Assembly: GCA_009731375.1 (NCBI GenBank) | Contig: BJOX01000024.1 | Span: forward strand, 817,520-848,907 | DNA: 31,388 nt | Reading direction: 5' to 3' | Source: Paulinella micropora | Taxonomy: Eukaryota > Cercozoa > Imbricatea > Euglyphida | In this document: piece after piece, positions 24,205-31,388 of the stretch | How the letters are laid out: each line of letters starts with the position of its first letter | Numbering within the stretch: the first letter of the stretch is position 1 | Position numbers and translations under genes: made by a program | The notes under the pieces: model-generated | Databases searched by the model: none | Told to the model about the DNA's origin: nothing | Seen by the model: only the letters and a program-made list of their open reading frames with translations

Positions 24205-24258
<54 letters not shown>

Positions 24259-24477
24259 GAAGGAAGTAGGGAAGTAAGTAAGTAAGTAAGTAAGTAAGTT
24301 AGTAAGTAGGTAAGTAAGTAAGTAAGTAAGTAAAGTAAGTAAAGTAAGTAAGTAAAGTAAGTAAAGTAAGTAAGTAAGTAAGTAAGTAAGTAACTAAGTA
24401 AGTAAGTAAGTCAGTAAGTAAGTAAGTAAGTAAGTAAAGTAAAGTAAGTAAGTAAGTAAGTAAGTAAACAAGTAAGC

Positions 24478-24519
<42 letters not shown>

Positions 24520-24767
24520 TAAGTAAAGTAAGTAAGTAAGTAAGTAAGTAAGCAAGTAAGTAAAGTAAGTAAGTAAAGTAAGTAAGTAAGTAAGTAAGTA
24601 AAGTAAGTAAAGTAAGTAAGTGAACTACGTAAGTAAGTAAAAAAGTAAAGTAAGTAAGTAAGTAAAGTAAGTAAAGTAAGTAAGTAAGTAAGTAAGCAAG
24701 TAAGTAAGCAAGTAAGTAAGCAAGTAAGTAAGTTAGTTAGTAAGTAAGCAAGCAAGTAAAGTAAGTA

Positions 24768-24799
<32 letters not shown>

Positions 24800-24910
24800 T
24801 AGTAAGTAAATAAGTAAAGTAAATAAGTAAGTAAGCAAGTAAGTAAAGTACGTAAGTAAGTGAGTACGTAAGTAAGTAGTAAGTAAGTAAGTAGTAAGTA
24901 AGTAAGTAAG

Positions 24911-25032
24911 TAAAGTAAAGTAGAGTAGAGTGAGTAGAGTAGAGTAGAGTAAAGTAAAGTAAAGTAAAGTAAAGTAAAGTAACGTAACGTAACGTAAAGT
25001 AAAGTAAAGTAAAATAAAGTAAAGTAAAGTAA
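24911..25032 (+). repeat. Pentanucleotide cassette P8
   Basis: Near-copy of P7, 917 bp downstream (GAGTGAGTAG at 24928), sharing its AAAAT variant. Downstream signature at 25083. Confidence 0.9.
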
Positions 25033-25046
25033 GTAAGTAAGTAAGG

Positions 25047-25085
<39 letters not shown>

Positions 25086-25115
25086 TAAATAAGTAAGTGA
25101 GCAAGTCAGTAAGTC

Positions 25116-25181
<66 letters not shown>

Positions 25182-25286
25182 GAAGGAAGTAGGGAAGTAA
25201 GTAAGTAAGTAAGTTAGTAAGTTAGTAAGTAGGTAAGTAAGTAAGTAAGTAAGTAAAGTAAGTAAAGTAAGTAAGTAAAGTAAGTA

Positions 25287-25320
<34 letters not shown>

Positions 25321-25403
25321 CTAAGTAAGTAAGTAAGTCAGTAAGTAAGTAAGTAAGTAAGTAAGTAAAGTAAGTAAGTAAGTAAGTAAGTAAACAAGTA
25401 AGC

Positions 25404-25445
<42 letters not shown>

Positions 25446-25497
25446 TAAGTAAAGTAAGTAAGTAAGTAAGTAAGCAAGTAAGTAAAGTAAGTAAGTA

Positions 25498-25528
<31 letters not shown>

Positions 25529-25658
25529 GTAAGTAAAGTAAGTAAAGTAAGTAAGTAAAGTAAGTAAGTAAAGTAAGTAAGTAAAGTAAGTAAAGTAAGT
25601 AAAGTAAGTAAGTATAAGCAAGTTTGTAAGTAAGTAAGTATAAGTAAGTTTGTAAGTA

Positions 25659-25689
<31 letters not shown>

Positions 25690-25838
25690 GTAAGTAAAGT
25701 AAGTAAGCAAGTAAGTAAAGTAAGTAAGTAAGTAAGTAAGTAAGGAAAGTAAGTAAGGAAAGTAAGTAAGGAAAGTAAGTAGGAAAGTAAGTAAGTAAGT
25801 AAGAAAATAAGTAAATAAGTAAGTAAGTAAAGTAAGTA

Positions 25839-25924
<86 letters not shown>

Positions 25925-26039
25925 TAAGTAAAGTAAATAAGTAAGTAAGCAAGTAAGTAAAGTACGCAAGTAAGTAAGTAAGTAAGTAAAGTAAGTAAGT
26001 AAGTAAGTAAAGTAAGTAAAGTAAGTAAGTAAGTAAAGC

Positions 26040-26094
<55 letters not shown>

Positions 26095-26095
26095 C

Positions 26096-26134
<39 letters not shown>

Positions 26135-26234
26135 TAAGTAAAGTAAATAAGTAAGTAAGCAAGTAAGTAAAGTACGTAAGTAATTAAGTACGTAAGTAAG
26201 TAGTAAGTAAGTAAGTAGTAAGTAAGTAGGTAAG

Positions 26235-26460
26235 TAAAGTAAAGTAGAGTAGAGTAGAGTAGAGTAGAGTAAAGTAAAGTAAAGTAAAGTAAAGTAAAGT
26301 AACGTAACGTAACGTAACGTAACGTAAAGTAAAGTAAAGTAAAGTAAAGTAAAGTAATAAAGAAAGGTAAAGTAAAGTAAAGTAAAGTAAAGTAAAGTAA
26401 CGTAACGTAACGTAACGTAAAGTTAAGTAAAGTAAAGTAAAGTAAAGTAATAAAGAAAGT
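26235..26460 (+). repeat. Pentanucleotide cassette P9, internally duplicated
   Basis: The AAAGT/AACGT/AAAGT part occurs twice with a 93-bp period. Each half ends in TAATAAAGAAAG (26355 and 26448) and has four to five AACGT units. Downstream signature at 26513. Confidence 0.9.
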
Positions 26461-26577
26461 AAGTAAGTAAGTAAGGAAGTAAGTGGGTAAGTAAGTAAGT
26501 AAGTAAGTAAGTAAATAAATAAGTAAGTGAGCAAGTCAGTAAGTCAGTAAGTAAAAAAGTAAGTAAGTAAGTAAGTA

Positions 26578-26620
<43 letters not shown>

Positions 26621-26798
26621 GTAAGTAAAGTAAGTAAAGTAAGTAAGTTAAGTAAGTAAGTTAAGTAAGTAAGTAAAGTAAGTATAAGTAAGTAAAGTAA
26701 GTAAGTATAAGTAAGTAAGTAAAGTAAGTAAGTAAGTAAGTAAAGTAAGTAAGTAAGTAAGCAAGTAAGTAAAGTAAGTCAGTAAATAAGTAAAAGTG

Positions 26799-26833
<35 letters not shown>

Positions 26834-26851
26834 CAGTAAGGAAAGTAAGGA

Positions 26852-26914
<63 letters not shown>

Positions 26915-26950
26915 GTAAGTAAGTAAGTAAGTAAAGTAAGTAAAGTAAAA

Positions 26951-26999
<49 letters not shown>

Positions 27000-27308
27000 G
27001 TAAGTAAGTAAGTAAGTAAGCAAGTAAAGTAAGAAAAGTAAGTAAGTAAGTAAGTAAGCAGGTAAGTAAGTAAGTAAGTAAATAAGTAAAGTAAATAAGT
27101 AAGTAAGCAAGTAAGTAAATAAGTAAAGTAAAGTAAATAAGTAAAGTACGCAAGTAAGTAAGTAAGTAAAGTAAGTAAGTAAGTAAGTAAAGTAAGTAAA
27201 GTAAGTAAGTAAGTAAGTAAGTAAATAAGTAAAGTAAAGTAAATAAGTAAAGTACGCAAGTAAGTAAGTAAGTAAGTAAAGTAAGTGAGTAAGTAAGTAA
27301 AGTAAGTA

Positions 27309-27363
<55 letters not shown>

Positions 27364-27514
27364 CAAGTAAAAGAAGTAAAGTAAGTAAGTAAGTAAGTAC
27401 GCAAATAAGTAAATAAGTAAGTAAGTAAGTAAGTAAATAAGTAAAGTAAATAAGTGTGTAAGCAAGTAAGTAAAGTACGAAAGTAAGTAAGTACGTTAGG
27501 AAAGTAAGTAAGGA

Positions 27515-27557
<43 letters not shown>

Positions 27558-27585
27558 GTAAGTAAGTAAGTAAGTAAAGTAAGTA

Positions 27586-27635
<50 letters not shown>

Positions 27636-27906
27636 TAATTAAGTAAGTAAGTAAGTAAGCAATTAAAGTAAGTAAAGTAAGTAAGTAAGTAAGTAAGTAA
27701 GTCAGTCAGTAAGTAAGTAAGTAAGTGTGTAAAGTAAGTAAGTAAGTCAGCAAGTAAGTCAAGTACGTAAGTAAGTAAAGTATGTAAGTAAAGTAAGTAA
27801 GTAAGTAAGTAAAGAAGTAAAAAAAGTAAGTAAGCAAGTAAGTAAGTAAGTAAGTAAGCAACTAAGTAAAGTACGTAAGTAAGTACTTAAGGAAAGTAAG
27901 CAAGGA

Positions 27907-27945
<39 letters not shown>

Positions 27946-27952
27946 GTAAGTA

Positions 27953-28012
<60 letters not shown>

Positions 28013-28089
28013 TAAGTAAAGTAAATAAGTAAGTAAGCAAGTGAGTAAAGTACGTAAGTAAGTAAGTACGTAAGGAAAGTAAGTAAGGA

Positions 28090-28099
<10 letters not shown>

Positions 28100-28132
<33 letters not shown>

Positions 28133-28156
28133 GTAAGTAAGTAAGTAAAGTAAGTA

Positions 28157-28199
<43 letters not shown>

Positions 28200-28244
28200 G
28201 TAAGTAAAGTAAGTAAGTAAGTAAGTAAGCAAGTAAAGTAAGTA

Positions 28245-28293
<49 letters not shown>

Positions 28294-28472
28294 CGTAAGT
28301 AAATAAGTAAAGTAAATAAGTAAGTAAGCAAGTAAGTAAAGTACGTAAGTAAGTAAAGTAAGTAAATAAAGTAAGTAAGTAAGTAAGTAAAGTAAGTAAA
28401 GTAAGTAAGTAAGTGAGTAAGCAAGTAAGTAAAGTACGTAAGTAGTAAGTACGTAAGGAAAGTAAGTAAGGA

Positions 28473-28531
<59 letters not shown>

Positions 28532-28568
28532 GTAAGTAAGTAAGTAAGTAAAGTAAGTAAAGTAAGTA

Positions 28569-28607
<39 letters not shown>

Positions 28608-28622
28608 CAAGTAAAGTAAGTA

Positions 28623-28669
<47 letters not shown>

Positions 28670-28684
28670 GTAATAAAGTAAGTC

Positions 28685-28730
<46 letters not shown>

Positions 28731-28803
28731 TAAGTAAGTAAGTAAGTAAGTAAGCAAGTAAAGTAAGTAAAGTAAGTAAGTAAGTAAGCAAGTAAAGTAA
28801 GTA

Positions 28804-28858
<55 letters not shown>

Positions 28859-29060
28859 TAAGTAAAGTAAATAAGTAAGTAAGTAAGTAAGTAAAGTACG
28901 CAAGTAAGTAAGTATGTAAGTAAAGTACGTAAGTAAGTAAAGTAAGTAAATAAAGTAAGTAAGTAAGTAAGTAAGTAAAGTAAGTAAAGTAAGTAAGTAA
29001 GTAAGTAAGCAAGTAAGTAAAGTACGTAAGTAGTAAGTACGTAAGGAAAGTAAGTAAGGA

Positions 29061-29123
<63 letters not shown>

Positions 29124-29160
29124 GTAAGTAAGTAAGTAAGTAAAGTAAGTAAAGTAAGTA

Positions 29161-29195
<35 letters not shown>

Positions 29196-29210
29196 CAAGT
29201 AAAGTAAGTA

Positions 29211-29261
<51 letters not shown>

Positions 29262-29289
29262 GTAATAAAGTAAGTAAGTAAAGTAAGTA

Positions 29290-29331
<42 letters not shown>

Positions 29332-29404
29332 TAAGAAAGTAAGTAAGTAAGTAAGCAAGTAAAGTAAGTAAAGTAAGTAAGTAAGTAAGCAAGTAAAGTA
29401 AGTA

Positions 29405-29451
<47 letters not shown>

Positions 29452-29500
29452 TAAGTAAAGTAAATAAGTAAGTAAGTAAGTAAGTAAAGTACGCAAGTAA
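28100..29500. repeat. 0.59-kb tandem duplication inside the array
   Basis: ACGTAAGTAGTAAG at 28437/29024, GTAATAAAG at 28670/29262 and ACGCAAG at 28898/29491 give offsets of 587-593 bp. Confidence 0.78.
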
Positions 29501-29569
29501 GTAAGTAAGTAAGTAAAGTAAGTAAGTAAGTAAGTAAAGTAAGTAAAGCAAGTAAGTAAGTAAGTAAGC

Positions 29570-29616
<47 letters not shown>

Positions 29617-29735
29617 GTAAGTAAAGTAAGTAAATAAGTAAGTAAGTAAGTAAGTAAGTAAATAAGTAAAGTAAATAAGTAAGTAAGCAAGTAAGTAAAG
29701 TACGTAAGTAAGTACGTAAGGAAAGTAAGTAAGGA

Positions 29736-29778
<43 letters not shown>

Positions 29779-29806
29779 GTAAGTAAGTAAGTAAGTAAAG
29801 TAAGTA

Positions 29807-29857
<51 letters not shown>

Positions 29858-29923
29858 CAAGTAAAGTAAGTAAAGTAAGTAAGTAAGTAAGTAAGTAAGC
29901 AAGTAAAGTAAGTAAAGTAAGTA

Positions 29924-29979
<56 letters not shown>

Positions 29980-30118
29980 TAGTAAGTTAGTAAAGTAAAT
30001 AAGTAAGTAAGCAAGTAAGTAAAGTACGTAAGTAAGTAAAGTAAGTAAAGTAAGTAAGTAAGTAAGTAAGCAAGTAAGTAAAGTACGTAAGTAAGTACGT
30101 AAGGAAAGTAAGTAAGGA

Positions 30119-30158
<40 letters not shown>

Positions 30159-30217
30159 GAGTAAGTAAGTAAGTAAGTAAGTAAGTAAAGTAAGTAAGTA
30201 AGTAAGTAAAGTAAGTA

Positions 30218-30267
<50 letters not shown>

Positions 30268-30344
30268 TAAGTATGTAAGTAAGTAAGTAAGCAAGTAAAG
30301 TAAGTAAAGTAAGTAAGTAAGTAAGTAAGCAAGTAAAGTAAGTA

Positions 30345-30387
<43 letters not shown>

Positions 30388-30503
30388 TAAGTAAAGTAAA
30401 TAAGTAAGTAAGCAAGTAAGTAAAGTAAGCAAGTAAGTAAGTAAGTAAGTAAAGTAAGTAAGTAAGTAAGTAAAGTAAGTCAAGCAAGTAAGTAAGTAAG
30501 TAC

Positions 30504-30572
<69 letters not shown>

Positions 30573-30664
30573 TAAGTAAAGGAAATAAGTAAGTAAGCAA
30601 GTAAGTAAAGTACGTAAGTAAGTAAGTACGTAAGTAAGTAGTAAGTAAGTAGTAAGTAAGTAAG

Positions 30665-30792
30665 TAAAGTAAAGTAGAGTAGAGTAGAGTAGAGTAGAGT
30701 AGAGTAGAGTAGAGTAAAGTAAAGTAAAGTAAAGTAACGTAACGTAAAGTAAAGTAAAGTAAAGTAAAGTAAAGTAAAGTAAAGTAAAGTAA
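30665..30792 (+). repeat. Pentanucleotide cassette P10
   Basis: Has the longest AGAGT run (about 8-9 units) and only two AACGT units. It is followed by an AAGG run at about 30812-30836 and a shortened downstream signature at about 30873. Confidence 0.9.
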
Positions 30793-30903
30793 GTAAGTAA
30801 GTAAGTAAGTAATGAAGGAAGGAAGGAAGGAAGGAAGTAAGTAAGTAAGTAAGTAAGTAAGTATGTAAGTAAGTAAATAAGTAAGTGAGCAAGTCAGTAA
30901 GTC

Positions 30904-30935
<32 letters not shown>

Positions 30936-30938
30936 GGG

Positions 30939-30991
<53 letters not shown>

Positions 30992-31029
30992 GGTAAGTAG
31001 GTAAGTAAGTAAGTAAGTAAGAAAGTAAG

Positions 31030-31030
<1 letters not shown>

Positions 31031-31086
<56 letters not shown>

Positions 31087-31093
31087 ATCTATC
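31031..31093. repeat. (CTAT)n microsatellite at the right edge of the AAGT array
   Basis: The AAGT array changes directly to ATCT/CTAT at 31031 with no unique spacer, and ends with one CTTT variant. It is the same microsatellite class as on the left side (3133-3196, 3667-3740). Confidence 0.96.
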
Positions 31094-31388
31094 ACCGTCC
31101 TGGGCATGACGATAAACTGCATCCCGGAGTTGGACTCGACCCACTGGCACCTACAGCCTGGGGGTCGATCTATCTATCTCCTTCAGCCCTTCACCAGCTG
31201 TTTGTGCAGTCGCAGCTGGTGCAGCGTGACTGGCCAGGGCTGATGACTACCTTTCATCGGCCCTCGATACACTCTCAAACTGTTCGGGAAAGCCCTAAGA
31301 GCCTTCGATACCGCGGCCTGCGGGAAACCGCAAGGTGCAGCAGGCGAGGTAACGCTCGTCGGATGGTAAAAACTCGAAGGATATGGCC
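31094..31388 (+). other. Structured, non-repetitive right flank; no recognised gene
   Basis: This is 295 bp of mixed-composition sequence with several strong inverted repeats: CACCAGCTG/CAGCTGGTG (31192-31200/31213-31221), AGGGCTGATGA/TCATCGGCCCT (31236-31246/31254-31264, one G-U pair), CCTTCGA/TCGAAGG (31302-31308/31374-31380), and TGCGG-GAAA-CCGCA (31319-31332, a GNRA-type tetraloop). One + frame is open from 31021 (after TAA at 31018) to the window end, about 98 codons beyond the CTAT repeat. It includes an ATG at 31243 and an Arg-rich end. No protein family is recognised. A minus-strand B-box-like word GGGTCGAGTCC lies at 31132-31142. A retroelement or structured RNA end is possible; a coding exon is less likely. 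Confidence 0.45.

Larger units (their letters stand above)
21650..24210. repeat. Second copy of the 2.6-kb array segment
   Basis: Partner of 12.85-15.42 kb, in the same orientation. Its own 3' part is duplicated again immediately downstream. Confidence 0.82.
23697..25540. repeat. 0.92-kb tandem duplication inside the array
   Basis: GTGAACTACG 23697/24620, GAGTGAGTAG 24011/24928, downstream signature 24172/25083 and GGAAGGAAGTAGGGAAG 24258/25181 give offsets of 911-923 bp. The copies share rare variants, so this looks like one of the youngest events. Confidence 0.82.

Noticed and set aside
31240-31332. Hammerhead ribozyme suggested by CTGATGA (31240) and GAAA downstream
   Set aside because: The sequence after CTGATGA does not form the required stem II ending at GAAA. 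CTGATGA pairs instead within the 11-bp hairpin 31236-31264.

Overview
This is a eukaryotic, non-coding, repeat-dominated window. The evidence is tri-, tetra- and pentanucleotide microsatellites at kilobase scale, tRNA-promoter-like and retroelement-like debris, an assembly gap of Ns, and no credible protein-coding gene. I cannot place the organism more finely from the sequence; an invertebrate animal or a protist with a repeat-rich genome is a guess.

Layout. (1) Positions 1-1182 are a mosaic of AAT, AAC and CT microsatellites separated by short duplicated unique segments: a 40-bp pair, a 50-bp perfect pair, a 35-bp tandem pair and three copies of a GCCGGAC-to-CCCTAA module. (2) Positions 1183-2668 hold two adjacent minisatellites. 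Array A has about 4 units of 143-159 bp with recurring GTACGT boxes. Array B has 4 units of 174-240 bp, each carrying the palindrome CGCAAATATTTGCG or a one-base variant. (3) Positions 2669-4063 hold a G4-forming C-rich tract, opposed GATA and CTAT arrays, a palindrome-rich non-repetitive island, more CTAT/CT/CTTT repeats and a 10-N gap. (4) Positions 4064-4403 form a short non-repetitive flank with hairpins that ends directly in TAAG repeats, like the 3' end of a non-LTR retroelement or SINE. (5) Positions 4404-31030 are one continuous AAGT tetranucleotide array of about 26.6 kb, 85% of the window. (6) Positions 31031-31388 are a CTAT microsatellite and a structured non-repetitive right flank.

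The AAGT array is the main object. It is not a featureless microsatellite. Variants (AAAGT, AAAT, AAGC, ACGT, GGAAAGT) form recognisable signatures, and blocks of 0.2 to about 4 kb are duplicated within it at several nested scales. Ten copies of a pentanucleotide cassette (AGTAA/AGTAG/AACGT types in fixed order) all point the same way, and nearly all are followed by the same downstream signature. The + strand is an almost unbroken string of GTAAGT, the consensus 5' splice-site core. The - strand lacks stop codons in long stretches, which creates open frames of up to 1,154 codons encoding a Thr-Tyr-Leu-Leu repeat. I regard these as artefacts of the repeat, not genes.

No genes work together here. 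The relationships visible are repeat-evolution ones: a possible retroelement tail that seeded the array, followed by slippage and unequal exchange.
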